Under the pieces are notes generated by a model. It saw only the letters and a list, made by a program, of their open reading frames with translations, ran no database searches and was not told where the DNA came from. The translations under genes were made by a program, and so were the position numbers. A DNA stretch of 64,000 bases, from contig CACZBD010000008.1 in the NCBI GenBank assembly GCA_902779305.1, forward strand, positions 1-64,000, written 5' to 3'. The stretch comes from an uncultured Lachnospiraceae bacterium (GTDB taxonomy: Bacteria; Bacillota; Clostridia; Lachnospirales; Lachnospiraceae). This document shows, piece by piece, positions 46,490 through 55,595 of this stretch; position 1 is the first letter of the stretch, and each line of letters opens with the position of its first letter.

Positions 46490-47173
46490 TCAGAGTTCTT
46501 CTCCGATCTCATCTAAAGATACAAATCCGTTATCGGAAAACGTCAACAGATCCAGTCTCATAAGAGAGATATCAAACGGGTCTAAATCAACGTCAAGGTA
46601 CCGGTAAAACGCTTCCAAAACAAGCTCCGGTTTCGTATTATCGACGCTGCCGCATTTTAAGCGAAGATCAAGCGTATCCTCCGAAGCGGAAAACGAAAAA
46701 ATAAAGGGTTTGATATCAAGCAAACGTTCACTCTTTTTGGTCTTCTTTAAAACAACGATCTCAGGCTGTTCCATAAACTCAGAAAACTGTTTGGAAAGAT
46801 CTTCGCAGGGACATTTATGAAACGTGATCCTGTAATCTGCCGCTTCGACGGAAGCCATTGCATTGATGGCTTTCTCAGGCAGATATTTGAAGGAAAGGAT
46901 CCTGATCTCGTCAATGCCTTCCCGGCAAAGCGCAGCGATCGCATCGGTCGATTTGACCGACTCGGTCAGTTCGATATCGGCATATTCTCCGATACTCTCG
47001 TCTCCGATCCCGAGCGGAAGCGCAAAGGAAAGGATCTGATGCGGCGACATCCCTGCCGAATAAGCGATGGGGATCTTTGCGCGACGCATCAGTTTCTGAA
47101 AGTAACGCATCGTATCGAGATGTCCGATGAATTTTAAAGCGCCTTCTTTTGTAAAGCGCATTCTAACGCGCAT
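46490..47173 (-). CDS. TIGR03936/DUF2344 radical SAM-associated protein
   Basis: A 227-residue protein that in Clostridia is always found beside, or fused to, the large B12-binding radical SAM protein. It starts MRVRMRFTKEGALKFIGHLDTMRYFQKLMRRAKIPIAYSAGMSPH, characteristic of DUF2344. It overlaps the upstream radical SAM gene by 11 bases and abuts rng. The family's biochemical function is unknown; the link to RNase E/G and ribosomal genes suggests an RNA or ribosome modification role (inference). Confidence 0.88.
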   Translation of the reverse strand: MRVRMRFTKEGALKFIGHLDTMRYFQKLMRRAKIPIAYSAGMSPHQILSFALPLGIGDESIGEYADIELTESVKSTDAIAALCREGIDEIRILSFKYLPEKAINAMASVEAADYRITFHKCPCEDLSKQFSEFMEQPEIVVLKKTKKSERLLDIKPFIFSFSASEDTLDLRLKCGSVDNTKPELVLEAFYRYLDVDLDPFDISLMRLDLLTFSDNGFVSLDEIGEEL

Positions 47174-49022
47174 AACAGATGCCTCCCTGAAAAGCAGCAG
47201 CGCCGCAGCCGTTGCATTGCATTCTGCAATTTGGTGTCACGATCTCGTTCTGTGCTTTTTCCCATTCCTTTATGAGAAATTGTCTGGTTACGCCGATATC
47301 GATAAAATCCCAGGGTAACAGCTCCTCAACCGGACGCTCCCTGTGCACATAAAAGTCAGGATCGATCCCTGTTTCTTCAAACGCGCTGATCCACGGTTCC
47401 ATGGAAAAGGTTTCCGTCCATGCATCAAACAAAGCGCCATGTTCATATGCTTTCAGAAGCACGGCTGACAGTCTTCTGTCTCCTCTGGCAAAAATGCCTT
47501 CAAGCACACTGACTTTTGCATCATGCCAGTTATACTTGATGCTTCGGGCGTTCAGCTGCTCATGCATGGCATGGTTTACGGTTTCCGCCTTTTTCAGGAA
47601 ATCTTCCCTGCGCTCCATTTTGGCCCATTGAAACGGTGTAAACGGCTTCGGCACAAAAAAAGAACTGGAAGCTACGATCTGAACTCTTCCTTTTCTCTCT
47701 TCCTTCGGGATCAGCTCATAATAGAGCTTTGCGATCTTGTTGCATAGTTCCGGGATCGCTAAGATATCATCTTCCGTTTCCGTCGGAAGCCCAAGCATGA
47801 AATACAGTTTTACCCTTGTCCATCCGCCAAGGAATGCGTCTTTGGCGCCTTCTAAGATGTTTTCTTCCGTGAGTCCTTTGTTGATCACATTTCGAAGTCG
47901 CTGGGATCCGGCTTCCGGTGCAAAAGTAAGAGAACTTTTACGGATATCCTGCACCTTGCTCATGACATCCAGAGAAAAAGCATCGATCCTTAATGACGGC
48001 AGGGAAATATTCAGCTTTTTCCGGTCGGCATATTCCATCAGAAAATCCACAAGTTCCGGCAGTTTCGAATAATCACTCGAACTTAAGGAGCTTAAGGAGA
48101 TTTCCTCATTCCCGCTGTTTTCAAGCATTTCCCTTGCCAGTTCTTCGAGTTTCTCTTCATCCCGTTCTCTTAACGGTCTGTAGATCATCCCCGCCTGGCA
48201 GAATCTGCAGCCTCGGATACAGCCTCGCATGATCTCCAGGACCGACCTGTCCTGTGTGACTTTCAGATATGGAACGATCTGTTTTCTTGGATAAACGGCG
48301 TTTGTCAGATCCATGCAGATCTCTTTCCGGATGGTTTTCGGCAGATCATCGGATACAGGCTCAAACGAAGCAAGTGTTCCATCCGGATGATAAACAGGCT
48401 CATAAAGCTTAGGAACGTATATTCCGGGAATCTTTCCTGCCTCGTGCAAAAATGTATCGCGGTCATACCCTTCCTGCTTATGCTTCAGATACAGGTCAAG
48501 TAACGCGTCATACGAAGTTTCCGCTTCCCCGATATAAAAAAGATCAAAGAAATCCGCCACCGGTTCCGGATTATAAGTACAGGGGCCGCCGCCGATCACT
48601 ATGGGATCCTCTTCTGCTCTGTCTTTTGCAAATAACGGGATCCCTGCCAGATCAAGCACCTGCAGGACATTTGTATAGCACATCTCATATTGCAGCGTGA
48701 TCCCGAGAAAATCAAAGTCTTTAACAGGTTCCTGGGATTCCAGCGCAAAAAGCGGAATATGATCTTCCTTCATGATCTTATGAAGATCGACCCAGGGGGA
48801 ATAAACCCGTTCGCACCAGACGTCATCCCGTCTGTTCAGCAGGTCATAGATGATCTGAATGCCAAGATGCGACATTCCGATCTCATAAATATCCGGAAAA
48901 CACATGGCAAAGCGGATCTTCACCCGCTCTTTATCCTTATAAACGGCATTGATCTCTTTTCCGATATATCTGGCAGGCTTTTCCACCTGTAATAAGATCC
49001 TGTCATCAAGCGCCAATTTCAT
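47163..49022 (-). CDS. TIGR03960 family B12-binding radical SAM protein
   Basis: A 619-residue protein with an N-terminal B12-binding-like domain (about 20-180), a radical SAM core with the cluster motif CIRGCRFCQAG (about residues 270-280) and a C-terminal region ending in cysteine-rich CRMQCNGCGAAAFQGGICYAR, which could bind another metal centre. It heads a unit with DUF2344 and rng, expressed from a promoter at 49065. The reaction is not known. Confidence 0.88.
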   Translation of the reverse strand: MKLALDDRILLQVEKPARYIGKEINAVYKDKERVKIRFAMCFPDIYEIGMSHLGIQIIYDLLNRRDDVWCERVYSPWVDLHKIMKEDHIPLFALESQEPVKDFDFLGITLQYEMCYTNVLQVLDLAGIPLFAKDRAEEDPIVIGGGPCTYNPEPVADFFDLFYIGEAETSYDALLDLYLKHKQEGYDRDTFLHEAGKIPGIYVPKLYEPVYHPDGTLASFEPVSDDLPKTIRKEICMDLTNAVYPRKQIVPYLKVTQDRSVLEIMRGCIRGCRFCQAGMIYRPLRERDEEKLEELAREMLENSGNEEISLSSLSSSDYSKLPELVDFLMEYADRKKLNISLPSLRIDAFSLDVMSKVQDIRKSSLTFAPEAGSQRLRNVINKGLTEENILEGAKDAFLGGWTRVKLYFMLGLPTETEDDILAIPELCNKIAKLYYELIPKEERKGRVQIVASSSFFVPKPFTPFQWAKMERREDFLKKAETVNHAMHEQLNARSIKYNWHDAKVSVLEGIFARGDRRLSAVLLKAYEHGALFDAWTETFSMEPWISAFEETGIDPDFYVHRERPVEELLPWDFIDIGVTRQFLIKEWEKAQNEIVTPNCRMQCNGCGAAAFQGGICYAR

Positions 49023-49064
49023 AAAAGTACTCCATATTGCGTACTATGTCATGTCAAAACACAA

Positions 49065-49093
49065 AATATACCGCATATAGTATACTTTATCAA
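49065..49093 (-). promoter_or_regulatory. Promoter of the radical SAM-DUF2344-rng-mutS unit
   Basis: On minus, TTGATA (49088-49093), 17-base spacer, TATATT (49065-49070), about 45 bases before the start codon. Confidence 0.65.
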
Positions 49094-49114
49094 AAGTAAA
49101 ATTGCAATTTATGC

Positions 49115-49147
49115 AAATAAAAAAGGATGGCATCAGCCATCCTTTTT
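49115..49147 (-). terminator. Terminator after the InlB-repeat gene
   Basis: AAAAGGATGGC (49121-49131) pairs with GCCATCCTTTT (49136-49146) around ATCA. On the minus strand the stem runs into TTTTTTATTTG. Confidence 0.88.
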
Positions 49148-49160
49148 GAAAACGCTACGA

Positions 49161-49907
49161 TCAGCGTTTGTAAACAACGGTAATGTCCGTATCGCCTGTG
49201 ATACATCCGATCCCCGGTGTATACTTATCGAAATACCAGCCTTCAAACCAGGGTTCGCATTCTCTTGCAGGCATGCCATCGCGGATCCACTGTACATCCA
49301 GCAGTTCGCCGTCAATACTGCTCCAGAAACGGACTTTGTTCAGATGATAGTAATAAGCTTTGATCGCACGGTCTTCCGTGATGTTTTTCCAGGAGCCTTC
49401 CCAGCCAACAAACTCGTAACCTTCGATACAGGGATCTGCAGGATCCGGAAGGGAGGAACCGTAAGGAACCACTTCCGTCTTCCAAAGTTCTCCGTTATGA
49501 CCGTTGTACCATCTGACTACGCAAGTAACACCGGGAACACCCTTGGAGCCGTCCCACCAGGGCAGGAACGGTGCGGAAGTATTGTCATTGATCTTCTTGA
49601 TATTGGATGTGGAATTGGTCGCTGCGGCATAAGGTGTATTATTCACATACATGCCGAGGATCATTTTATCGCTTTTCACATTCATGCAGGAATCTGTCCA
49701 GCCGATAAAGGTATAACCGTCGATACCCGTATCGATCGGAACCACAGCATTTCCGCCGTCAGGCACCACCTGTGTGTTCATCTTGGTGCCATAAAGAAAC
49801 GTTACGGTATGCTTTGCTTTGGCAGATGCCGGTACTGTCAGTACGATCGCACAAAGTCCAACCAGCGCGAATGTAGCGACGATCAGTTTTGTAACAAATC
49901 CTTTCAT
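49161..49907 (-). CDS. Secreted protein with InlB-like (Listeria-Bacteroides) repeats
   Basis: A 248-residue exported protein. The start is ATG 49907, with AGGAGG 9 bases upstream; an in-frame TTG at 49916 lies too close to the ribosome site. The signal peptide MKGFVTKLIVATFALVGLCA... ends near ASAKAK. Three or so repeat units share the InlB B-repeat pattern of a beta-strand, a short linker and GYxFxGW (DGYTFIGWTDS, EGYEFVGWEGS, FEGWYFDKY). No LPxTG motif or membrane anchor follows, so it is probably released or wall-associated. It sits between his and radical SAM genes with its own promoter and terminator. Function unknown. Confidence 0.82.
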   Translation of the reverse strand: MKGFVTKLIVATFALVGLCAIVLTVPASAKAKHTVTFLYGTKMNTQVVPDGGNAVVPIDTGIDGYTFIGWTDSCMNVKSDKMILGMYVNNTPYAAATNSTSNIKKINDNTSAPFLPWWDGSKGVPGVTCVVRWYNGHNGELWKTEVVPYGSSLPDPADPCIEGYEFVGWEGSWKNITEDRAIKAYYYHLNKVRFWSSIDGELLDVQWIRDGMPARECEPWFEGWYFDKYTPGIGCITGDTDITVVYKR

Positions 49908-49965
49908 CTTTTTCAACCTCCTGATTAATTATATCCCCTTTTGCAAGACAACATTATGTAAATTT

Positions 49966-49994
49966 ATTATACACTGCTTTTTATCGGTTTGCAA
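49966..49994 (-). promoter_or_regulatory. Promoter of the InlB-repeat gene
   Basis: On minus, TTGCAA (49989-49994), 17-base spacer, TATAAT (49966-49971). The -35 lies in the last codons of hisIE. Confidence 0.65.
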
Positions 49995-51237
49995 GTTCTG
50001 TTGTAATATCATTCCAGTCCAGATCGCATTCCGCCATCAGCACCATCATATGATAGAGAAAATCGGCAATTTCATACTTCACTTCCTCATGATCCGGGTT
50101 CTTTGCGGCGATCACGATCTCGGTCGCTTCCTCTCCCACTTTCTTTAAGATCTTGTCGATCCCTTTGTCAAACAGATAATTCGTATAACTGCCTTCCTTG
50201 GGATTTGCTTTTCTGTCATGGATCACGGCAAAAACATCCTCAAAAACATTCAGCGGATTTGTATTGCGGTAATTCGTATGCATGATCTCTTCAAAAAAGC
50301 AGGAATAATTACCCGTATGACAGGCAGCGCCGATCTGATGCACCTTGGCAAGGATCGTATCTTTGTCACAATCAATATAGAGATTTCTGACATACTGAAA
50401 ATGTCCGCTGGTCTCTCCTTTGATCCAGAGCTTCTGTCTGCTTCTGGAATAGTAAGTCATTTTTCCGGTCTTGATCGTCAGTTCAAACGATTCCCGGTTC
50501 ATATAGGCGACCATGAGAACGGCATCCGTTTTGTAATCCTGCACGACGACAGGGACCAGACCGTTCCCGTCCGTCTTCAGTTCATCAAAATTCACGGTGC
50601 TTTCAAACAGATTTACATTGATGCCTTCATTTTTCAGCCATTTTTTAAACTCCATCAAAGACGGTTCTTCGTTAATGAACGAACCGGACAGCCCGGATAC
50701 GCATTCCTGTTCGATCAGAGCCTTCTGCGGCCGGTTTTTCAGCATCAGAACGACCGGGAGGTTAAAATCACTTAAGATCTCATGATCTAAAAGGACGATC
50801 CCGTGAACGTATTCTTTCAATACGGCGATATGATCCAGGATCTGTTCTTCCGCATCCGCACAGGCCATCATTTTTTCTTTGCCGAAACGTGCGCCGGCCT
50901 CGGAGATCAGTTCGATATTGGACTGCTTCGCCATGTTAAGCGCTACGCTCTTACAGCCTGCATAGAGGAGTTTCTTGACATCCTCCAGGCGTTTGATGTT
51001 TCCTGCAGCGATCGACGGAATATCGATCGTCCGGTTGATCTCCCGGATCAGGCCGATATGAAGGTCGTGTTCAGCATCCGATGATGACAGGTCAAAGATC
51101 AGCAGCTCATCCGCAAAATTCGTCAGGGAAACGACATAGGATAAGAGATCTTCCGATAATACCTGTTTATCCTTAAACCCTTTTACAGGCTTTCCGCTTT
51201 TTAAAAAAATGCATGGTATAACGGATTTCCGGTTCAT
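49981..51237 (-). CDS. hisIE: HisIE with N-terminal HisF-like domain
   Basis: A 418-residue fusion. Residues about 1-205 look like a HisF/HisA-type barrel ([38 protein letters not shown]), residues about 220-315 are phosphoribosyl-AMP cyclohydrolase HisI ([43 protein letters not shown]), and residues about 325-418 are phosphoribosyl-ATP pyrophosphatase HisE ([16 protein letters not shown]). HisI and HisE motifs appear intact. In the N-terminal part the HisF catalytic Asp (CLDV) is replaced: the sequence reads CIFL, so it is probably not an active HisF. It overlaps hisB by four bases and is the last gene of the his operon. Confidence 0.88.
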   Translation of the reverse strand: MNRKSVIPCIFLKSGKPVKGFKDKQVLSEDLLSYVVSLTNFADELLIFDLSSSDAEHDLHIGLIREINRTIDIPSIAAGNIKRLEDVKKLLYAGCKSVALNMAKQSNIELISEAGARFGKEKMMACADAEEQILDHIAVLKEYVHGIVLLDHEILSDFNLPVVLMLKNRPQKALIEQECVSGLSGSFINEEPSLMEFKKWLKNEGINVNLFESTVNFDELKTDGNGLVPVVVQDYKTDAVLMVAYMNRESFELTIKTGKMTYYSRSRQKLWIKGETSGHFQYVRNLYIDCDKDTILAKVHQIGAACHTGNYSCFFEEIMHTNYRNTNPLNVFEDVFAVIHDRKANPKEGSYTNYLFDKGIDKILKKVGEEATEIVIAAKNPDHEEVKYEIADFLYHMMVLMAECDLDWNDITTELANR

Positions 51238-51824
51238 GAGAGTGTTCCTTTCGTACTGAGAACATTTGTGATCCTTGGATCAAACGTTGTCGCTTCATCC
51301 AATGCCTTGGCAAACGCCTTAAACATCGCTTCCGCGATATGATGCGAATTCACACCTGACAGCACCTTGATATGAAGGTTCATGCCGGCGCTGTAACTGA
51401 TCGCATAGAAAAACTCACGGATCAGTTCGGTATCAAGATACCCGATCCTTTCGACATCAAATTTAGCATCATAAGAAAAATAAGGTCTTCCGCAAAGATC
51501 CACTGCGCATAAAACCAACGCATCATCCATCGGCAGGATCATCTGTCCGTACCGTTTGATCCCTTTTTTATCGCCGATCGCTTTTGCGATGGCGTTCCCG
51601 AGAACGATCCCGGTATCTTCCACGGTGTGATGTCCGTCCACAAGCAGATCGCCGGTTACGGAAAGGTCAAGATCAAATAATCCGTGTCTGGTAAACCCGT
51701 CCAGCATGTGATCGAAAAAGCCGATCCCGGTATCGATCTTGGAGATCCCGCTTCCGTCAAGCTCCAGCCTGCAGCTGATCTGTGTTTCATTCGTTTTCCG
51801 TTCCAAAACGGCTTCTCTTCCCAT
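51234..51824 (-). CDS. hisB: Imidazoleglycerol-phosphate dehydratase
   Basis: Manganese-dependent dehydration in histidine synthesis. A 196-residue monofunctional HisB with the metal-binding repeats [25 protein letters not shown] and the later [17 protein letters not shown]. The N-terminus RKTNETQI is typical. It lies 21 bases after hisD and overlaps hisIE. Confidence 0.95.
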   Translation of the reverse strand: MGREAVLERKTNETQISCRLELDGSGISKIDTGIGFFDHMLDGFTRHGLFDLDLSVTGDLLVDGHHTVEDTGIVLGNAIAKAIGDKKGIKRYGQMILPMDDALVLCAVDLCGRPYFSYDAKFDVERIGYLDTELIREFFYAISYSAGMNLHIKVLSGVNSHHIAEAMFKAFAKALDEATTFDPRITNVLSTKGTLS

Positions 51825-51845
51825 ATTGACTCTCCTTCAAAATAG

Positions 51846-53141
51846 TTACTTTCCGGATTTTCTGATCCTGATGGAATTGGCATGCGCACTTAAGCCTTCC
51901 GCATCCGCAAATTTGGCGATATCATCCGCCGCAGACAACAGAGCATCTTTGGAATATGAGATAATGCTGCTTTTCTTCACATAAGCGTCAACGCCAAGCG
52001 GAGAAAAGAATTTCGCGGTCCCGTTCGTCGGCAGGACATGGTTCGGACCGGCATAGTAATCGCCAAGCGGTTCCGAAGAATAATGTCCGAGAAAGATCGC
52101 GCCGGCATGTTTCAGTTTGGTCATCACTTCAAACGGATCTTTTGTTAATATCTCCACATGCTCGGATGCGATCGCATTTGCGGCATCGATCGCATCTTCC
52201 ATCGATGAAGCAAGTAAAATATACCCGTAGTTGTTAAGCGATGCTTCTATGATATCCTTTCGCGGCAGTCTTGTGGTCATTTCATCCACCTGCGCACTGA
52301 CTTTTTCGGCAACTTCTTTGGATGTCGTGATCATGATCGCGGAAGCCAGCTGGTCATGTTCCGCCTGAGACAAAAGATCTGCCGCTGCGTATTCGGGAAT
52401 GGTCGTTTCGTCCGCGATCACAAGGATCTCACTTGGGCCCGCAACGGAATCTATTGATACAAAACCGAATACCGCTTTTTTGGCAAGCGCAACAAAGATA
52501 TTGCCGGGTCCGACGATCTTATCCACCTTCGGAATGCTCTTTGTTCCGAACGCCATGGCTCCGATCGCCTGCGCTCCGCCGACTTTGTAGATCTCATCCA
52601 CACCCGTGATCTTTGCGGCAACCAATGTGCAGGGCTGTACTTTGCCTTCACTGTTGCAAGGTGTCGTCATAACGATCCGTTTTACTCCCGCCACCTTGGC
52701 CGGCAGGATGCACATCAGGGTAGAGGAAGGATAAGCAGCCTTGCCGCCCGGAACATAAACCCCGACCGTGTCGATCGGCGTTACTTTCTGTCCAAGGATC
52801 GTCCCGTCCTCCCTGGTTTCGATCCAGCTGTTCGTCAGCTGCTTTTCGTGGTATGCAATGATATTGTCCGCGGCATCTTTCATAATGCGGATCAGATCGG
52901 GATCATAAGAAGCATATGCCTCCTCGATCTCTTCTTTTGTCACGCGGACAGATTGCGCGGTCGTTTTAAAATGATCGAATTTCTCGGTGTATTCAAAAAC
53001 CGCTTCGTCGCCCCTTGTTCTGACATCCGATAATATATTGTTGACGGTCTCCTCATATTCCGTATATTGTCCGGGATTCCGTTTTAACAGGTTCGTCAGG
53101 ATATCCTGCTTTGTTTCTTCCGTTAATGTGATGATTTTCAT
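51846..53141 (-). CDS. hisD: Histidinol dehydrogenase
   Basis: Zinc-dependent two-step oxidation of histidinol to histidine. 431 residues with [15 protein letters not shown], the [11 protein letters not shown] and [13 protein letters not shown] segments, and the catalytic EHVEIL region. It overlaps hisG by four bases. Confidence 0.96.
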   Translation of the reverse strand: MKIITLTEETKQDILTNLLKRNPGQYTEYEETVNNILSDVRTRGDEAVFEYTEKFDHFKTTAQSVRVTKEEIEEAYASYDPDLIRIMKDAADNIIAYHEKQLTNSWIETREDGTILGQKVTPIDTVGVYVPGGKAAYPSSTLMCILPAKVAGVKRIVMTTPCNSEGKVQPCTLVAAKITGVDEIYKVGGAQAIGAMAFGTKSIPKVDKIVGPGNIFVALAKKAVFGFVSIDSVAGPSEILVIADETTIPEYAAADLLSQAEHDQLASAIMITTSKEVAEKVSAQVDEMTTRLPRKDIIEASLNNYGYILLASSMEDAIDAANAIASEHVEILTKDPFEVMTKLKHAGAIFLGHYSSEPLGDYYAGPNHVLPTNGTAKFFSPLGVDAYVKKSSIISYSKDALLSAADDIAKFADAEGLSAHANSIRIRKSGK

Positions 53142-53785
53142 AATATCTCCTTAATCTTTCCAATCAGCTCATTGATCCGTTCCGATTCCATCCGCATACT
53201 GACCTGGTTCACGATCATTCTCGCCGAAAGGTCACAGATCTCTTCCAAAACCACCAGGCCGTTTTCACGAAGCGTGGAACCCGTCTCCACGATATCCACG
53301 ATCACATCCGAAAGCCCCACGATGGGCGCCAGTTCAATGGAACCGTTCAGTTTGATGATATCGACGGTCTGCAGTTTTCTGTTATAAAAATAGTCCTTGG
53401 CAATATGCGGATATTTGGTTGCGACTCTGATCATTTCATGATGCTTGAGCAGTTCTTCCGCCTCGGCAGGCCCGCAGACACACATCCTGCAGGCGCCGAA
53501 CCCGAGATTCAGCACTTCGTAATTCCTTCTGTCCTCTTCCATGATCGTGTCTTTTCCGACTACACCGATATCTGCGGCGCCGTATTCCACATAAGTCGGA
53601 ACATCTGGCGCTTTGGCCAGAAAGAATTTCAGCTTCAGATCCTCATTGACAAAGATCAGTTTTCTCGAAGAGGGGTCCTTCATTTCCTCGCAGGTGATCC
53701 CGATGGATTCCAGCAATTCCATGGCTTTTTTGGCCAGCCGTCCTTTTGCAAGCGCAAAAGTCAGATAATTCATATCCCGTTCCAT
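53138..53785 (-). CDS. hisG: ATP phosphoribosyltransferase, short (HisZ-dependent) form
   Basis: First step of histidine synthesis. The start at ATG 53785 ([17 protein letters not shown]) is chosen because GGAGGAGGT is five bases upstream; it gives 215 residues. The C-terminal ACT-like domain of long HisG is absent, which fits dependence on HisZ, encoded immediately upstream. [14 protein letters not shown] is the PRPP-binding motif. Confidence 0.95.
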   Translation of the reverse strand: MERDMNYLTFALAKGRLAKKAMELLESIGITCEEMKDPSSRKLIFVNEDLKLKFFLAKAPDVPTYVEYGAADIGVVGKDTIMEEDRRNYEVLNLGFGACRMCVCGPAEAEELLKHHEMIRVATKYPHIAKDYFYNRKLQTVDIIKLNGSIELAPIVGLSDVIVDIVETGSTLRENGLVVLEEICDLSARMIVNQVSMRMESERINELIGKIKEIL

Positions 53786-53786
53786 A

Positions 53787-54965
53787 TCAGACCTCCTCCA
53801 GCTTGTAACCAAACGACTGCGCATATTGTTCATATGATGCGCGTGTTTTTATTGCATCTTTTTGCATCAGGATCGTCCGGATGCCGTCTTTTCTGTATTT
53901 TTCGGCTTTTTGATAGGCTTCGCTCTCTTGATCTTTTTCATATAAAAGCAGCAAAGCTTCTTTCCCTGCCTCAAAGTCAAGTCCCTGTCTTCTGAGCGTT
54001 AAATACAGATCGTCCAAAACGATGGCAAAGCCGATGGCCGGCGCTTCTTTCCCGAATTCCGAAAGGAGGTTATCATACCTTCCGCCTTTTCCGATCGCAT
54101 CACCCGTGCCGTAACTGTATGCTTTGAAGATCACGCCGGTATAATAATGATACTTGGAAAGCATACCGATATCATAAGTCAGATATCTGTCCATCTGCAG
54201 CTTGCTTAAGATATCATGCAAGGCTTTCAGGCGGTTGATCGCATTTATGGAACGCTCATTTTTCACAAGTTTTGCCGCGTTTAAGATCTTATCGATCGAG
54301 CCGAACATTTCCGTGACTTTTAAGATCTTATCCTGAACTTCATCCGGAATATTGTTTGCCTGCATGGTCGTTTCGGCCAGAAAATAATTCTTATTCGAAA
54401 TGGAATCCCTGAGTTCAAGTTCCAGTTCCGGATCGATCCCGCATTCCTCACAGAGACCTTTGAAATACTCAACATTCCCGATCGTGACCTGAAATTCTTT
54501 CAGACCGGCGCATTTCAAACTTTCGATCATCAGCGCGATCATTTCCGCATCAGCTTCCACCCTGTCTTCATTGATCAGTTCCACGCCGATCTGCGTGGAT
54601 TCCTTCAGCCGTCCCTGCAGATCGGAACCGTTCATGAACGTATTGCCCTGATAGCAGAACCTTACCGGCATGGTCTCATCCATATAATACTTTGCGACGC
54701 ATCTGGCGATCGATGGCGTAAAGTCCGGACGAAGTACCAACGTATTTCCTTCCTTGTCAAAAAACTTGAACAGTTCATTGCTCGGGATCGTGCCGATGTT
54801 GGAAGAAAAAATATCAAAAAATTCAAATGTCGGCGTCTGGATATCTTCATAGCCGTAAAGATGGAATCTGTGCAGCAGTTCCTCCTGCAGTCTGACTTTT
54901 GCCGCGTATTCCTGTCCGTAAAGATCGCGGACGCCTTCCGGTGTGTGTAATAACTTATTGTTCAT
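53787..54965 (-). CDS. hisZ: ATP phosphoribosyltransferase regulatory subunit HisZ
   Basis: A 392-residue histidyl-tRNA synthetase-like protein lacking synthetase activity that forms a complex with short HisG. Class II motif-like segments ([24 protein letters not shown]) are seen in the first 120 residues and the glycine-rich [12 protein letters not shown] near residue 300. It is the first gene of the his operon; a consensus promoter and near-palindrome lie just upstream. Confidence 0.93.
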   Translation of the reverse strand: MNNKLLHTPEGVRDLYGQEYAAKVRLQEELLHRFHLYGYEDIQTPTFEFFDIFSSNIGTIPSNELFKFFDKEGNTLVLRPDFTPSIARCVAKYYMDETMPVRFCYQGNTFMNGSDLQGRLKESTQIGVELINEDRVEADAEMIALMIESLKCAGLKEFQVTIGNVEYFKGLCEECGIDPELELELRDSISNKNYFLAETTMQANNIPDEVQDKILKVTEMFGSIDKILNAAKLVKNERSINAINRLKALHDILSKLQMDRYLTYDIGMLSKYHYYTGVIFKAYSYGTGDAIGKGGRYDNLLSEFGKEAPAIGFAIVLDDLYLTLRRQGLDFEAGKEALLLLYEKDQESEAYQKAEKYRKDGIRTILMQKDAIKTRASYEQYAQSFGYKLEEV

Positions 54966-54989
54966 CTTCTCTTCTCGCTTTATCGCTTT

Positions 54990-55013
54990 AACGTGCTACC
55001 ATGCTACCACGTT
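54990..55013 (-). promoter_or_regulatory. 24-bp near-palindrome, candidate his operator
   Basis: On minus the left half reads AACGTGGTAGCA and the right half TGGTAGCACGTT; 20 of 24 positions are symmetric. It also contains the direct repeat GGTAGCA. It lies just downstream of the predicted transcription start of the his operon, where a bound repressor would block RNA polymerase. It is too short for a T-box. Confidence 0.7.
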
Positions 55014-55025
55014 GATATTTAGTTG

Positions 55026-55055
55026 ATTATACATAATAGATTTTAAATCTGTCAA
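55026..55055 (-). promoter_or_regulatory. Promoter of the his operon
   Basis: On minus, TTGACA (55050-55055), 18-base spacer, TATAAT (55026-55031). Both hexamers are consensus; the -35 starts just after the recU stop codon. Confidence 0.85.
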
Positions 55056-55058
55056 GAT

Positions 55059-55595
55059 TTATACGTTTCTTCGTTCCAGATCCTTTTTCAGGCATTCAAG
55101 ATACGGCACAAACACGCCCTGTTTGGAGGGAAGGATATACTCTTCTTCGATCTCTTCAAAACGAAAGCTCTTCTTTCCGCCGCTTTCCATACGGTCCCAG
55201 AATTCCAGAAGTTTTTCGAGTCTTAAGTAATAAAACAGGTCCTTGGCGGAATAAAAAACAAGAAAGAATGCGATCCCGCCCTGCCGTTCGAATTCTCTCA
55301 TGAAATTCACCTGATGCTCATGGATGTTTGCAAGCGCAAAGGTGTCTTTGGCGCACTCCTTGGCATCAAAACATACCGGAATTCCCTGTACGGCGCCGAT
55401 ATAATCCACCGTACTTTTCTGATCAAAATAAGCCAGGGTGATCTGATGGCTACTCTTGTCGATATTGATCGGTGTGATCGGTGTCGGGATCTTCTGGATC
55501 AGCGCCAGATGATTTTCAAGATATTTTTCATTTGTCCTGTTGATGAGGTCTTCCAGTGTTGAGCCGCGAAGACCCCTGCTGTTCCAGGTCGCCAT
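55059..55595 (-). CDS. recU: Holliday junction resolvase RecU
   Basis: A 178-residue Firmicutes junction resolvase. The start at ATG 55595 (MATWNSRGLRGSTLEDLINRTN) matches the RecU N-terminus; GAGGGG is about 8 bases upstream. The nuclease core includes STVDYIGAVQGIPVCFDAKE, with the metal-binding Asp and D/E-x-K motif, and HEHQVNFMREFERQGGIAFFLV. Its start overlaps the RluA gene by 68 bases. In Bacillus recU is beside ponA; here it is not. Confidence 0.9.
   Translation of the reverse strand: MATWNSRGLRGSTLEDLINRTNEKYLENHLALIQKIPTPITPINIDKSSHQITLAYFDQKSTVDYIGAVQGIPVCFDAKECAKDTFALANIHEHQVNFMREFERQGGIAFFLVFYSAKDLFYYLRLEKLLEFWDRMESGGKKSFRFEEIEEEYILPSKQGVFVPYLECLKKDLERRNV

Noticed and set aside
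49146..49928. 260-codon plus frame opposite the InlB-repeat gene
   Set aside because: The minus frame has signal peptide, ribosome site, promoter and terminator; the plus frame has none.
54966..55058. T-box riboswitch before hisZ
   Set aside because: The leader is only about 55 bases and lacks a specifier stem and the T-box sequence; a palindromic operator explains it better.
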